DNA of 64,000 nt from contig JADDOH010002332.1 of NCBI GenBank assembly GCA_016648135.1, forward strand, positions 208,863 to 272,862. The letters run 5' to 3'. Positions within the stretch are counted from its first letter, which is position 1, and each line of letters starts with the position of its first letter. A program made the translations under genes and the position numbers. The notes beneath the pieces were generated by a model that was given only the letters and a program-made list of their open reading frames with translations, was not told the origin of the DNA and did not search any database. Shown piece after piece: positions 11,520-22,769 of this stretch. The DNA is from Agrypnia vestita (Eukaryota; Arthropoda; Insecta; Trichoptera; Phryganeidae).

Positions 11520-12160
11520 TTATTATTATTAAAATAAAACACAAATCACTTTGTTAACACCACTTTATTAGATTACATCTACATGTTTCGAGAACAATTT
11601 CTCTTCATCAGGATTGTTTGTGTACTAAAATTGAAAAAGCTAAACCATACAAGTGTGTTACGGTGAACCGGATGTTGAGGGGAGGGGAAGGGTTGGAGGT
11701 GTTAATTACTATGGTATGTCATTTGAAGGGGATGGAATCTTAAGTGGAAAAACATTCAATAGTGGGTTGTTCACAAATTTTGTCTGGGTATTTATTATAT
11801 TTGAATTAATATTAACATTTTTCCAAATTTCAAGTATTTCTAGATTATTTATTGCTAGATTAATGTACTGTATTGAGTTCGAGATATTATAGAAAATATA
11901 GCATATAAATTTATATGTAACATGATTTTGGAAATGATACATATATTAAATCTATAATTTATAGGTATATTCTAAATCAATAATCCTCAGTGAGTGCATT
12001 CAAAACATTTTTTAATTTTTTGGACATTGCTGCCTTTGCTTTTATATGCCATATAATTTGTGATATATAATCTTTTTATTAAGCCACCAAGGGATTTACC
12101 CCTTATGTTATGTATATGATTATTTTTCTTGATTTTTCGATTAATTAAATACTTATAATT
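11520..12160 (-). mobile_element. Penelope-like element 3' remnant
   Basis: On the minus strand a frame at about 11942-11709 contains INNLEILEIWKNVN, which aligns with LNNLESLEISKACKS of the GIY-YIG-containing remnant at 51 kb. Downstream on the same strand, at 11611-11586, comes a hammerhead-like core and then TAATCTAATAAAGTGG and a TTGTTAACAAAG-like block. This is the same order (C-terminal coding, core, terminal block) as at 51 kb. The stretch 11915-12050 is also shared with 57.70-57.82 kb. No intact domain remains. Confidence 0.5.
11586..11611 (-). ncRNA. hammerhead-like core
   Basis: Minus strand: CTGATGA (11605-11611), A, stem GAGAA/TTCTC with loop ATTG, GAAA (11586-11589), then CATGTAG. 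All core nucleotides fit the hammerhead consensus with a clean 5-bp stem II. It lies just 3' of a Penelope C-terminal coding fragment. The matching upstream stem III strand and UH cleavage site were not found by eye. Confidence 0.45.
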
Positions 12161-12605
12161 CTGTAAAAATTAGAAAGCAAATCATAGTGAACTGAACATG
12201 CTCCAACAAACATTTCAAGAGAATTGAGAACTTTAAAAAAATATTTGTCAATTAAAAATAAAATAACACAATTTGCTAACAACAACATATGACTTAACTT
12301 TAGATTAAAATATATAAGTTTTTCAGAAACTCGATAAAATATAACCTTCAAATTCTAAAAAGCATAGTTTTAGATTAAATAAACTTTCTTAATTAAAGTG
12401 GAGCCACAAACTGTATCAAAATTCTAACAATTTTTGCCGATAAATTACAAATTTATTTTTATATACCAGTTGAATAAAACTCGAATAAATGTTACAAGGC
12501 ATTTTTACTGTTAAATTTTATGATTTAATCAAATTTAATTATAAAAACCGTAAGTTATCGATGGGCCTAAAAAGGTTAATGTTGTTGAGTAAGATGGGTT
12601 GTCAC

Positions 12606-12765
12606 ATGGCTACTAGATATGAAATTAATCAATGCCGGCTACTTGAATTGAAATTAATCAGTGCCAGCTACTTGAAATGAAATTAATCAGGGCCGGCTAC
12701 TTGAAATGAAAGTAATGAGTGCCGGCTATTTAAAATAAGTTTAATCAGAGCCGGGTATTTGTCGC
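12606..12765 (+). repeat. 29-bp minisatellite, about 5.5 units
   Basis: Five consecutive 29-bp units start at 12621, each reading approximately GAAATTAATCAGTGCCGGC then TACTTGAAAT. A half unit precedes them. Units differ at a few positions and decay to the right, where the last reads AAGTTTAATCAGAGCCGGG. No coding frame is kept across it. Each unit holds a TTAAT word and a GCCGGC palindrome. Confidence 0.8.
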
Positions 12766-13436
12766 ATGTTAATTAAAGTTTTTATTTCGTCATTTTCATC
12801 AGAAAGATGATGCTTTCAACCCTCTTCATCTTCTAGACTTAACGTCTACGTTTTAAAATTTTACAAATAAATGCCTCACTGTTTATTCAGAAGCGGTTCT
12901 TTTACCCTGGCTTGGTTTAAATTGTCAGCTGTTTGAAATTCACATGCTTAAATTAACGCATAATTCTAATTATTAAATGGATTATAGTATTGAAAATGTA
13001 ATTACTGACTCAAGAAATAAATCAACAAATTTCTTAACCTTAGTGAAATAAAAACAAAAAAAAAATTGGTGCGTGTACTTATGTACGTGCGTAAGAAGTA
13101 ATACTTCTTTGGCGTACGTAAAAAACCACGTGCTATGCTGCATATATTGCATTGCAAAGTATGTAGAATTGCTATAAATGACAGTTATTCATCAACGGAG
13201 AAATCTACAGCAGTTATAAAGTTAAAAACACGTTTATATTAAATATGTTGTTGCAAAAAATAAACAATAAGAACACAGCAGTTTCAAATAACTTATTGGC
13301 GTCATTTATAAGAATTGCTATTGGTTAAATATCACTAGAAAAATTACTATCTTAGCTTTTGTTTGCTGAGTCGTGACTTCATGATACGCGCGCATTTATT
13401 TAAATCATAAAATTTCACTTTAAACGCCTTCAAAAA
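12766..13436. other. no gene seen
   Basis: AT-rich DNA without recognisable domains. A CTGATGA next to GAAA on the minus strand near 12785-12800 lacks a stem II and is not a core. Confidence 0.35.
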
Positions 13437-13482
13437 AGTATATCTTAAAATATTAATATTAATATTTTAAGATATACTTTTT
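13437..13482. repeat. AT-rich perfect hairpin
   Basis: AAAGTATATCTTAAAATATT and its complement face each other around a short TAATATTAA centre, giving an arm of about 20 bp. A shorter AATATTAATATTAATATT run follows at 13495-13511 and the SINE starts right after it. Confidence 0.7.
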
Positions 13483-13511
13483 TAATTTAATAAAATATTA
13501 ATATTAATATT

Positions 13512-13693
13512 AGAGTAGCTTGTTGGTCTTGTGGTTAGGACACTCGCCTCGTGATCCAAAGGTCGCGGGTTCGAACCTCACTCCAGACTAGCAAGTTAGT
13601 CCTATTTTCATAGCACAAGCGTTTAGCTTAGTTTGAAAATAGTAAGAATATTGATGTGACACGTATTCCGTGTTCGCAACTCTATTTAAAAAA
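13512..13693 (+). mobile_element. tRNA-derived SINE, copy 1
   Basis: The head resembles a tRNA: an A-box-like TGTGGTTAGGAC, an anticodon-like CTCGTGA, and a B box GGTTCGAACCTC. The body ends in TGTTCGCAACTCTATTT and a poly-A run at 13683-13693. A second copy lies at 27019-27157 with the same head and tail but lacking about 50 bp of the middle. RNA polymerase III transcription from the internal boxes is expected from family knowledge. The tRNA head resembles threonine or histidine tRNAs but I cannot decide. Confidence 0.8.
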
Positions 13694-13699
13694 AAAAAA

Positions 13700-14295
13700 T
13701 TAGCATCTTCACTTTTTTTTAAAAATGTTTTTAAAATTGTTTTAAAAATGATTTCTATATTGTCCATTATGTACGTAACAACCTAATATTAAAATCACAC
13801 AAAACATATTGACCGTGCTAAGAATTGTCAGATTTGTAATTTTTCTATTCTTTCCGTGTTCAAAATGCAGCACGCGAGTCCGCCGAGGAATCGGGTGCCA
13901 TCTGGCGACAAATCCCGACAATGAGAATATTTTCCGATTCATATTTGATTTGGGAGTTTCCCGCGCCCCCCGCCAGGTGCGCCGACACCATTGTTATTGA
14001 TAAGGGTAGAATAATATCCGAGACTGCCTCCAGGGAGAGGAGCCTCCCTGGGCGGAGATGTTTATATTGACATTTCGGAGATGTGTCCAAATATATTTGT
14101 TCGTCTTTAGGACGTTTTACAGGTGTCGTTGGCAGGGCGTCCGTTATTTCATTGTTTACTTTACAAATTTCTTGCAAAATTAGGGAAATTTGCGTAAAGA
14201 AGGAAATTGTAAAAACTCTTCCTTGTGAAATAATAATTAATTTGTCATTAATAGATTCATTCATTGAGTGGCCCCATTTTTCTTTAGACTAGGGT
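13700..14295. other. no gene; GC-richer patch
   Basis: 13860-14060 is richer in GC than its surroundings. The minus strand has an open frame of about 130 codons (14264-13860), but it shows no domain, signal peptide or repeated motif. I treat it as chance. Confidence 0.35.
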
Positions 14296-14299
14296 TATT

Positions 14300-14400
14300 G
14301 AATAATAAATAAAACACTTTGTTTAAAAGATGAATAATTTTTATTGTAGAAATTCAACATGTTTCGGTAGCGATGCATCTTCAGGACAAGAAATATATAA
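14300..14400 (-). mobile_element. Penelope-type terminal repeat remnant with hammerhead-like core
   Basis: Minus strand: CTGAAGA (14378-14384), a poorly paired 12-nt insert, GAAA (14362-14365), then CATGTTGAATTTC, followed by AT-rich sequence and CTTTGTT...AAAGTG-like text as in the other terminal repeats. Stem II is weak. No coding part remains next to it. Confidence 0.4.
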
Positions 14401-14985
14401 AATTATCATTGTCGATTTTTAATTTGTTAGTCCGTAGGTTTCAGCACCTGATTTTGCATTCCTGTAAAATATTCTACTAATTTTAACCAATGAGATTGAA
14501 TATCATCTTCGATTTGATAATTATATTGTGAATCCATTCTTAATTTCCAAAACTGTCTTCCGATTTTCGATCCGATTCCTTAGAGTCTACGATACTCTGA
14601 GTACTCTACATGCGGCTAGACCGCCTATTCTACTGCTACAAGTGCGTCAGCTCTATAGTTTTAACACTTTCGCAAACTACTTTTTATAATAAATATTATG
14701 TGTTTTATATATTTTACATGAATTCGTAAGGGTAAAAAATTCTAAGTAAAAAACCCACTAAAACTGTCTTCCAATCTTTCCAATTTTCAAGTCAACTGTA
14801 AATAAGTAACATTTATAGGAAGTAAAAAAACTCAAAATATTAGTTCACCAACAACTACATAAAATGGTAAGCAAAAACTCTATTCTATCATCAAGAGACG
14901 TAAGTCATTCTACTCAGGAAATTGTCAACGTAATTAAGGTAACGAAATTATTTTTAAATATTGATTGTATTAGTTGTATGTATCT
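14400..14985. other. no gene seen
   Basis: AT-rich sequence without recognisable coding content. Confidence 0.35.
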
Positions 14986-14989
14986 ACTT

Positions 14990-15190
14990 ATATTTTTTAT
15001 TAATTACACCTACATGTTTCGGAAAAACCTTTCCATCGTCAGGGTGTTTTACAGATGTCAAAATATCAAAATGAATAATGTCTTTAGTTTTTTGTTTTGC
15101 TAAATTATTTTTAAATATTACTGCTGAAGTTCTTGATTACTCACAATTATTGGAAAAAAAATTAGAATTGCAATTGTTAAATTTAGTTGA
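14990..15190 (-). mobile_element. Penelope-like 3' end, same family as 51 kb
   Basis: Read on the minus strand the words CCAATAATTGTG, TAATCAAGAACTT, AATAATTTAG, CAAAAAAC and ACCCTGACGATGG occur in the same order as at 51.24-51.35 kb, so the two are homologous. Only the segment after the last coding block and the terminal repeat survive. The core at 15017-15042 is better preserved than at 51 kb. Confidence 0.6.
15017..15042 (-). ncRNA. hammerhead-like core
   Basis: Minus strand: CTGACGA (15036-15042), T, stem GGAAA/TTTCC around a short loop, GAAA (15017-15020), then CATGTAGGTG. Every conserved core base is present and stem II is a clean 5 bp. An ACATCTGT about 15 bases upstream could be a mutated partner of ATGT in stem III, but the fit is imperfect. 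Confidence 0.45.
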
Positions 15191-15205
15191 TTATTAATAA
15201 TATTT

Positions 15206-16099
15206 TATAGATATCTCACAGAGACGAAACTGTATTAATTATGGGAAAGTAGGTATAGAAGTCATTTTTGGGTGTAACAGGACTTATGACCTGTCTTTAG
15301 GTAGGCTTAAGTGATCACTTTACACAATTGTTACATTCACCATTTCCACCCATGATAGAATATACCATGCTTATTCATTTTTTTGGAAGTTGTATATATG
15401 TTCAAATTGCGTGAAGCTTTCATATATGAGTTGTAAGCGCTTTTTGCATGCGGCCTGTACAAAGCCATTTTGATTCCCCTAAATCCCCACAGATGTCGCT
15501 AATGAGAAAATCTACAATTGATTTTACGGAATTTTGAAGGCAATATACTTTTATTATGTGTAATGAAATTCATCCGAATACTTGCATTACACTAGGATAC
15601 GCCAGGAAATATTATTTCTAATTTTTGTTAAATTCCTTTTTGAGGAATTTAACAAAAATTTAACAAAAAGGAATTTAACAAAAATTGGAAATAATATTTC
15701 CTGGCGTATCCTAGTGTAATGCAAGTATTCGGATGAATTTCATTACACATAATAAAAGTATATTGCCTTCAAAATTCCGTAAAATCAATTGTAGATTTTC
15801 TCATTAGCGACATCTGTGGGGATTTAGGGGAATCAAAATGGCTTTGTACAGGCCGCATGCAAAAAGCGCTTACAACTCATATATGAAAGCTTCACGCAAT
15901 TTGAACATATATACAACTTCCAAAAAATGAATAAGCATGGTATATTCTATCATGGGTGGAAATGGTGAATGTTACAATTGTGTAAAGTGATCACTTAAGC
16001 CTACCTAAAGACAGGTCATAAGTCCTGTTACACCCAAAAATGACTTCTATACCTACTTTCCCATAATTAATACAGCTTCGTCTCTGTGAGATATCTATA
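15206..16099. repeat. near-perfect 0.9-kb palindrome (foldback element)
   Basis: Two arms of about 430-445 bp are almost identical inverse copies, meeting near 15652 within TTTAACAAAAA words. The few differences I saw were one base in an A/T run (seven against six) and one transition near each outer end. Outer ends read TATAGATATCTCACAGAGACG. Related but diverged or half copies occur at 5.2, 17.0, 27.4, 54.3 and 59.1 kb. No frame encodes a transposase. If transcribed it would make a very long hairpin RNA. Such a clean palindrome could also be an assembly artefact. Confidence 0.85.
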
Positions 16100-16984
16100 A
16101 TATACACTAATTGATTAATAATGTCTCTGTTACATAAATCCAGCACTGTTCTGAAAGATTTGAACAAACTCAAAATATTCTGAATAATATTTTGTTTACT
16201 ATTACATTTTTATTTTATTATTTATTTAATTAATGGTACAAATACAGTTCTTATATACATACAAGATTAAACATTTTTTTTAAAATACTTGGTAGTCATG
16301 TAGACATCATCAGTAAAGAGAAGCTTTTGAGTCTGATGAGGGAGCCACAGTTCTTATTCCTTATTATAATATATAGGTACGTAGTATATACAAGTTACTT
16401 ATTAATACATGCTTTACTAATTTCTAATGATTCTAAATTATGCAATTTCAGACCAAAATTATTTATGTGCAAAATAGAAAGTCCTAAATTTTTATGAAAA
16501 ACCGTGATCATTTTCTAATAAATTATTTGCAAATGATTATTCAGACATCTCAAGTGCTCTTTTACTTAAATTACATTGTCGAATCAATTGAAAAAAATAT
16601 TTTTAGTAAATAAAAGAACAAACAATCAGGCTACCTTGGCTTGACATCATTGCCCGCGTTCTCATATACAATAAATTTGTAGCCAATTTCATGATTTTAA
16701 GTCGTTAATAATTGCGTGGTAAAAAAATTGTTTTATTTCTTAATAAATGCCTAAAATCAAACTTTCAAAAGAGGTTACAGATAGTTTTCCCATGTATCCC
16801 AGAGCAAATTGAAAAAAAAATTGATGCTAAAAAAGCGCACCAACGAAAGTAAACCTTCAAAAGTCCATTAAGGGCAATAGTGTACTATACTTCGAAAAGG
16901 AACGTTTGTTCCACGTAAACAGAGGGTACAAACAGGAGCAGAAAGGGAAGAGAAAAAAGCAAACATGGTGCAGAAGTCAGCTCA
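16100..16984. other. no gene; flank shared with 54.3 kb
   Basis: 16100-16180 (TTGATTAATAATGTCTC ... ATCCAGCACTGTTCTGAAAG ... GAACAAACTCAAAATATTCTG) recurs inverted at 54305-54380 and, diverged, at 59020-59080, so the repeat family extends beyond the palindrome end. The rest is AT-rich with no coding content. Confidence 0.5.
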
Positions 16985-17145
16985 CATCTGTCTTCCCATA
17001 ACCATGACAAGGTGGAATCGTGAACGTTGCATTGTATTAAGTGATCAATTGATCCAGCCAATGGTAGACCTTAAGCCCTGTGGACGCACGAAAGAACTTC
17101 CTCATATAAATAGCTCCGTCTCTGTGATGCGTCTATAATATATCT
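16985..17145. repeat. half copy of the palindrome family
   Basis: Matches the right arm of the 15.2-kb palindrome in order: GTGAACGTTGCA, AAGTGATCAATTGATCCAGCC, CTTAAGCCCTGTGGACGC, AAATAGCTCCGTCTCTGTGA, TCTATAATATA. The left arm is missing. Confidence 0.5.
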
Positions 17146-17566
17146 TGATTATTTTGATTTCCTTCATTACTCCGGAGTGATGAAATTCATCGTCCGCCTG
17201 AGCGGCCTTCACACGTGAGATGAGCTGGTGCTACCTGCCGCCGGATTGTTTGTCGGTAATTATCCGGGCGGGAGGCGGGGGGCGGCGCCACCCATATCGA
17301 CCCAGACTGGGGGCAGGGCGGGCGGGTGACGCGGCCCATTGTGACTGCTCATATTTCTGCAAGCGTGTCCAGCGCGAGCTGTCTGGGCAACCTTCGGAAA
17401 GTCGAGATTTCGTTTCAAAATCTCCAAGACAACCTCTTGTTGTATGCCAGATCTAATTAACCATTCCTCTCTGGTGATGTAAACCGTGTTAACATTGACT
17501 ATAATTTTACTGTAATTATCTCTCTTAATTTACCAAATACAGAGTTCATTCCTATTCTCAGGTATT
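17146..17566. other. GC-rich patch, no assigned gene
   Basis: 17180-17420 is markedly GC-rich against the background, with runs such as GGCGGGAGGCGGGGGGCGGC. A 78-codon frame on the plus strand from 17220 has no hydrophobic signal or known domain. It could be an exon, a promoter-proximal region or simple GC-rich sequence. Nothing visible decides. Confidence 0.3.
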
Positions 17567-17567
17567 C

Positions 17568-18488
17568 AAAAAACTAACCACTAAAAACCAAGTTTTTATT
17601 TTACTCCCTTTCTCATTTACTAATTGAAACAGGTTTGGCGCTTACCCCACGCGTTGGGCTTGAGTCGACGACGCTACGAAAAGGATAAAAATCCTAAATT
17701 ACACTATTATTATTATTAAGTTTTTTTAAACGAAAATTTGTAAGATCATTTTTATCATCGCCACGAGTTTGCCTGCAAAGTTTCAGCTCGATTGGATCAC
17801 GGGAAAAGGGTTAAAAATCGATCCAAATTTTTTTCGGCAGACAAGCAAGCGGACGCTACGAGTTTCAAACCAAATTTTTATTATACTCCCTTTCTTTGTA
17901 ACCCATAAAAACCAAGTTTTTATTATACATACTCCCTTTCTTTGTAAAATATAACAACAATTAAAGACGAATTAAAACATATAAAATAACACTAAAGTTA
18001 CAGGAATTTAATATATTTCTAAAATGTCAGATGTTTTGAGCTTTGATAAGACACTTCATGCTTTGAAGATTAAATTCTAAAAACATTTGTCAAGTCAATT
18101 TAATCGAGATTTTGATATATTTGTGAATTTTGCTATAATCTGTGAACCAATTCACATAAATTTTCGAAATTCGTAGTGCAGTACCTATTACATATACCGA
18201 CGGAGTAATTCAAATTTTAAATATTCCGTGACTCGTCAGGCCGCTGTCGGTAGTAATCAAACATTTGTATGGTTTCCAATTTTAAAAAATCAATTAAATT
18301 TTCTAAAAATCCAAAATTATACTATAATTATTATTTTTTGTAACGAAAATTTGAAAGATCTTCTTGATCGTCGCCTCGAGTCTGTTTGCAAAGTTTCAGC
18401 TCGATTGGATCACGAGAAAAGGGTTAAAAATCGATCCAAAATTTTTTCGTCAAGCAAGCAGACGCCACGAGTTAATATGAAGGGAGTA
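17568..18488 (-). repeat. dispersed repeat family A, two tandem units
   Basis: Two head-to-tail units on the minus strand, each with ACTCGT..GCG, GATCGATTTTTAACCCTTTT, the CCAATCGAGCTGAAACTTTG block and the GGGAGTATAATAAAAACTTG end. The joint at about 17869-17910 has CTCCCTTTCTTTG directly followed by TAACCCATAAAAACC. The tandem order is also seen at 49.7-50.3 kb, so it is a habit of the family. Confidence 0.6.
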
Positions 18489-18489
18489 A

Positions 18490-20415
18490 TAAATACACTA
18501 TATAAGTATTTACCGTTCATAATAAGGGTGCCATATTCGGCGGATTGCCGATCTTCACTCTTTAGTAGCTCGCTAGATCAAACATGTTCTACGCTTCTTT
18601 ATGCTGTCTTTCGTGATACAAATTTTCACATATATTTATATATACACGATTAATTTGATGATTAATATAAGTAAAACATGTTATATATTCATATTTATCT
18701 GACCTAAAAATAAAAATAAAACTACACATACAATACAAGTCTCGACTTCATTTCTTACGACATTTTGGACCAATTAACATTTTTACGTTTCTAGGTGTAA
18801 AACGGGTTTTGTGTCGAAACTGTTTATTTAGTAACAAATCGAAACAATTTTTTTATTTATCTTTAATAGTAAGATATTGTAAGTACTGATAAAACTGCAT
18901 TTATTAAACACTATACGATTTAAATCAGTAAAAGATTCCGTTCAAATGCATTCCAGCCCAGCTTATTTCGTCGAACAATTTCTTCGATTATGACTCTTGT
19001 CATCAAAATTTGTTGCTCTAGGTAGGTATGATTATCAATTTATTCAATTTATTCATGAGTTTAGTACAGTTCTGTAAACATATATGACATCGTAGTTCTG
19101 TAAACAAAAAGGACTGCCGATGTCATTTATATTTACAGAACTACGATGTCATTTATGTTTACAAAACTGTAAACATAAATGACTTCAGAGTCAATTACCT
19201 CGATGATATATTGCTAGCACAGACATGTATTCCGTTGTACTCGTAACAACACAACGGACTCACATACTTTGTATTTTTTTTACAGATATCTTACACATGG
19301 CGGAATTTATTCTTGAATTCGACAGGTTTTTTCGCAGACTGTACCTGAGTACGGCCTTGTTAATTATTGATAGTCTAGTCTATGCAATGATTAATAAACC
19401 GAAGAATAAAAAAAATGGGTATTATCATGTAAGTTGTTAAAGAGAGCGTTTCACCTTAATAAAGTGTATAGGCCTGTTTTTTTAAAACCTGTTTTTATTA
19501 GTAATTGCATCATATTAGTCGTTTTGGTTTTTCTATGATAGTAAATGTACGTGTAATATGAACTTATTTATTTTTTGTTCACTAGTAGGATGTATTTGGT
19601 ACATACGATTAAATTAATGTCAGTTCTATTCAATGCTAGTATATAAATAGTACGTATTTTAAATCATTTTAACTGTATATTAATTAATGGTTTCTTCTTT
19701 CTTTAGAACTTTTAAACGAAATAAAGAAGAAACCATAATTTAGTCAGAATGGACCAAAATATTTTTTACTTTGTGGTTAGCGATTCTCTTATTGTATTTA
19801 TTGCCAGAGAAGGAGTCATGTTTGAAGTATCGGTTTATGTGGTATTTTAATTTTTATTTTAAAAAATAGATCAGTTTATTTAAAAGAGAATATTTTTCAT
19901 TTTTATTATTTAGCTTAGTATTGTAATGCAACTGGTGTTTGGAATTTTTACCTTAAGAACTTCTATTATTATTTTTGGATGTGTATCTATCGAACTCTAT
20001 ATCTCTTAAACATTAAAGCTTTACGAAACATATGACTTAATAATTTTAAGTGAGTGCTATGTTTGTATATATTAAAATAAAATATTTGGTACCGCATCCC
20101 GCAAATGAATAAAAAAATTAATCAAAAAGCATTATCTTTGCACTGGCAACAAAATAGCCCACATGGGCCACTGTATAATCTTAACAATGCCAGTCGACTT
20201 CATTTACGAAAGGAACGCGAGACAAAATTATATATTAATATTCTCGGCCTTGAAGCCCAGCGATTGGCCAATGGCACGTCATTGCGCGTCGCATAAAATG
20301 TTGCCAGTAGCACAGTAGGTACCTGCCTACGTGCTTAACATATATCTTAAGTCGAAGATGTTAAATCAGGATTTCCCGAGTGTCAGTCAATAAGTGTGTC
20401 TATTTCTGAGAGCCC
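18490..20415. other. no gene; two hairpin-forming spots
   Basis: At about 19072-19185 the words ATGACATCGTAGTTCTGTAAAC and their inverse alternate, giving a foldback. At 19689-19736 GGTTTCTTCTTTCTTT faces AAATAAAGAAGAAACC around a 16-nt loop. No coding sequence recognised. Confidence 0.45.
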
Positions 20416-20419
20416 GTTT

Positions 20420-20580
20420 TTAAATACAGATACATGTACGGATATATTTGTTCGTTCACCGTCATCATCACTGTTGACTCTACAGTCTACAGCTCCTGGT
20501 GTCTCTTCAAGAGTCTTCCTCCACTCATCTCGGTCTTGTGCCAGCTGTCTCCAGTTACCAATCTCCAAGGTAGATGTGTC
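20420..20580 (-). pseudogene. LINE 3' coding fragment (RTE-like)
   Basis: The minus strand reads LEIGNWRQLAQDRDEWRK... close to the end of the open part. The pattern NW-x-x-LAQDRDEW is typical of the extreme C terminus of RTE-type LINE proteins and resembles the W-x-R-x-A-x-N-x-x-x-W block at 38.1-38.3 kb. About 50 codons remain. It ends next to a family A repeat. Confidence 0.5.
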
Positions 20581-20587
20581 TACTTTT

Positions 20588-21110
20588 TTTTACTCCCTTT
20601 ATTTTAACTCGTAGCATTTGCTAGTGTGCCGAAATAACTTTGGATCGATTTTTAACCCTTTTCCCGTGATCCAATCGAGCTGAAACTTTGCAAGTAGACT
20701 CGTGGAGACGATAAAAATGATCTTACAAATTTTCGTTTAAAAAAATTTAATTATAGTATAATTTTGGATTGTTAGAAATTTAACGGTTTTTTTTTTAATT
20801 GGAAACCATACAAATGAGAAAAGATCCCGACGCGTGGAGAAGGCGCGAAACCTGTTTCAACTATCGGGCCATGGGTTCGATCAGACGGTTTCGCCGACGC
20901 CATGCCCCCCTATATCAATTATTACGTTTCCAATATTCTCCAAACCTCCTCAACCTCAACCAAACTCAAACCAAAGGATAATATACATGGAATAGATTTT
21001 CCACATGAACATAAAGCAAGAGGAATATGTTGATAGAAAATCAAATTGGAAACAATACAAATGAGAAAGGGAGTATAATATAAACTTGGTTTTTATGGGT
21101 TGGTTTTTTG
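20588..21110 (+). repeat. dispersed repeat family A, copy 4
   Basis: Starts TTTACTCCCTTTATTTTAAC, carries GGATCGATTTTTAACCC and CCAATCGAGCTGAAACTTTG, and ends AGAAAGGGAGTATAATATAA followed by TTTTTATGGGTTGG. It has a private middle of about 200 bp (20810-21050) not seen in other copies. Confidence 0.6.
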
Positions 21111-21480
21111 AGAACATTGTGGCTCCATCTTAGTTTTGGCCTTCCTAAGCTCCTTCATCCTATTGGTTTTGAATTCAACGGGGACTTCGGTGGTTGTCAT
21201 GACGATGAGTCATTTTCTCCTCATGACCTGGACATCGAACTTTTCACAATTTTATTCACTTTGTGATACTTAGCTCTTTAAACAAAGTATCGAGCTCATT
21301 GTTGTACCACCTATACTCACGTCACATCAATATTTTTATTCAAACTCAGTTAAACGATTGTTCTATGATAATAAGAGTAACATGGTGGTAACCCGAGATA
21401 ACCCTCCAACAAACCAGACATGCTAATGATGTGTCAGGGATAGGATTACCTATTTATATTAATTAATAAGGCTTATGAAA
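21111..21480. other. no gene seen
   Basis: No recognisable coding content up to the mariner insertion. Confidence 0.35.
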
Positions 21481-21482
21481 TA

Positions 21483-22767
21483 TTAGGTCCTTACATATGA
21501 AATTCACGTTTTGCCGTACTGGCAAATTTGATCTCAAATATCTTCTCTTTGGTTAGGAATTCCAAATCCAAATTTATACAGCTATTTACTCATGTATTTG
21601 TGTTTTGAAAATTATAATTCATTTGTTTTTTCCTCAATTGTTTTTTTCTTTGCGTCACTCAGTTTACAAAATGAAAAACTTGAAATATCGCGTTATTTAC
21701 GAGTACGAGTTCCACCGTAGCACCAGGCTGCAGAAACGGCTCGAAGGATTAATGATGTGTATGGCGACGGTGCCGCAAAAGAAAACACAGTGCGTTTTTG
21801 GTTCCAACGTTTTCGTTCTGGAAATTTCGACCTGCAGAACAAGCCCCGTGGACGGCCGGAGACCAAAGTTGATAATGAAGAATTGAAGGCTATTGTGGAA
21901 GCGGATCCATCGCAAACCACATCCGAGTTAGCTGCAGGCTGCGGTGTTAGTGATAAAACTGTTTTAATCCACTTGAAGCAAATTGGTAAGGTGAAAAAGC
22001 TTGAAAGGTGGGTACCTCACGAATTGAGTGAAGCAAATCAATAAACGCGCGTTGACTGCTGCGTTGCATTACTCAACCGGCACAATAATGAAGGGATTTT
22101 AAATCGAATCATTACCTGTGATGAAAAGTGGATCCTGTACGATAATCGGAAGCGCTCATCGCAATGGCTGGACCCTGCCGAACCAGCCAAACCATGCCCC
22201 AAGCGAAAATTGACTCCAAAAAAGTTACTTGTGAGCGTTTGGTGGACTAGTGCTGGTGTCGTTCACTACAGCTTTCTTAAATCTGGCCAGACGATTACGG
22301 CAGATGTCTATTGTCAGCAACTGCAAACCATGATGGAAAAGCTAGCTGCTAAACAACCGAGGCTGGTTAATCGCTCTAGGCCACTGCTGCTTCATGATAA
22401 CGCTAGACCACACACTGCACAACAGACGGCTACCAAATTAGAGGAGCTTCAATTGGAATGTCTAAGACATCCACCGTACTCTCCGGACCTTGCCCCAATA
22501 GATTACAATTTTTTTCGAAATTTGGATAACTTCTTGCAAAGGAAAAAATTCAACTCCGATGGGGCAGTCCAAACCGCCTTCAAAGATTTTATCGATTCCC
22601 GTCCGAATGGTTTTTTAAGTAAAGGGATCGATGAACTACCTATGAGATGGCAAAAGTGCATAGATAGCAATGGTACATACTTTGATTAAATAAATATATT
22701 ATAATGAAAAAAAATCGGCTTTATGTTCCTCCCATACTAAACGTCAATTTCATATGTAGGGACCTAA
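21483..22767 (+). mobile_element. full-length mariner element, copy 1 (1285 bp)
   Basis: Terminal inverted repeats begin TTAGGTCCTTACATATGAAAT on the left and, inverted, TTAGGTCCCTACATATGAAAT on the right. A TA duplication flanks it at 21481-21482 and 22768-22769. The ends and protein place it in the cecropia subfamily of mariner, close in type to elements of moths and to Hsmar1. It has the same length as copy 2 at 59742-61026. The ends are intact, so it might still move if an active transposase were supplied elsewhere. Confidence 0.92.
21671..22689 (+). pseudogene. mariner transposase, broken
   Basis: The transposase would cut the element out and insert it at TA. The ATG is at 21671 (MKNLKYRVIY). 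The frame is lost around 21725, where copy 2 has one more base, and a stop replaces the glutamine corresponding to residue 125 (22042-22044). The rest is open to 22689. The helix-turn-helix region, the WVPHEL linker, and the DD34D residues (TCDEKW, LHDNARPH, SPDLAPID) are all still readable. With two disabling changes it cannot make full-length protein. Residue numbering follows copy 2. Confidence 0.92.
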
Positions 22768-22769
22768 TA

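Noticed and set aside
12606..12765. CRISPR-like array
   Set aside because: The units are contiguous with no unique spacers, and the DNA is eukaryotic.
12780..12805. CTGATGA plus GAAA on the minus strand
   Set aside because: The seven bases in between cannot form a stem II.
13860..14264. 134-codon frame on the minus strand
   Set aside because: No domain, signal or codon pattern; overlaps equally good frames on the other strand.
16290..16365. Further hammerhead-like cores (CTGATGA at about 16310 on minus and CTGATGAG at 16337 on plus)
   Set aside because: No GAAA follows at a suitable distance and there is no stem II.
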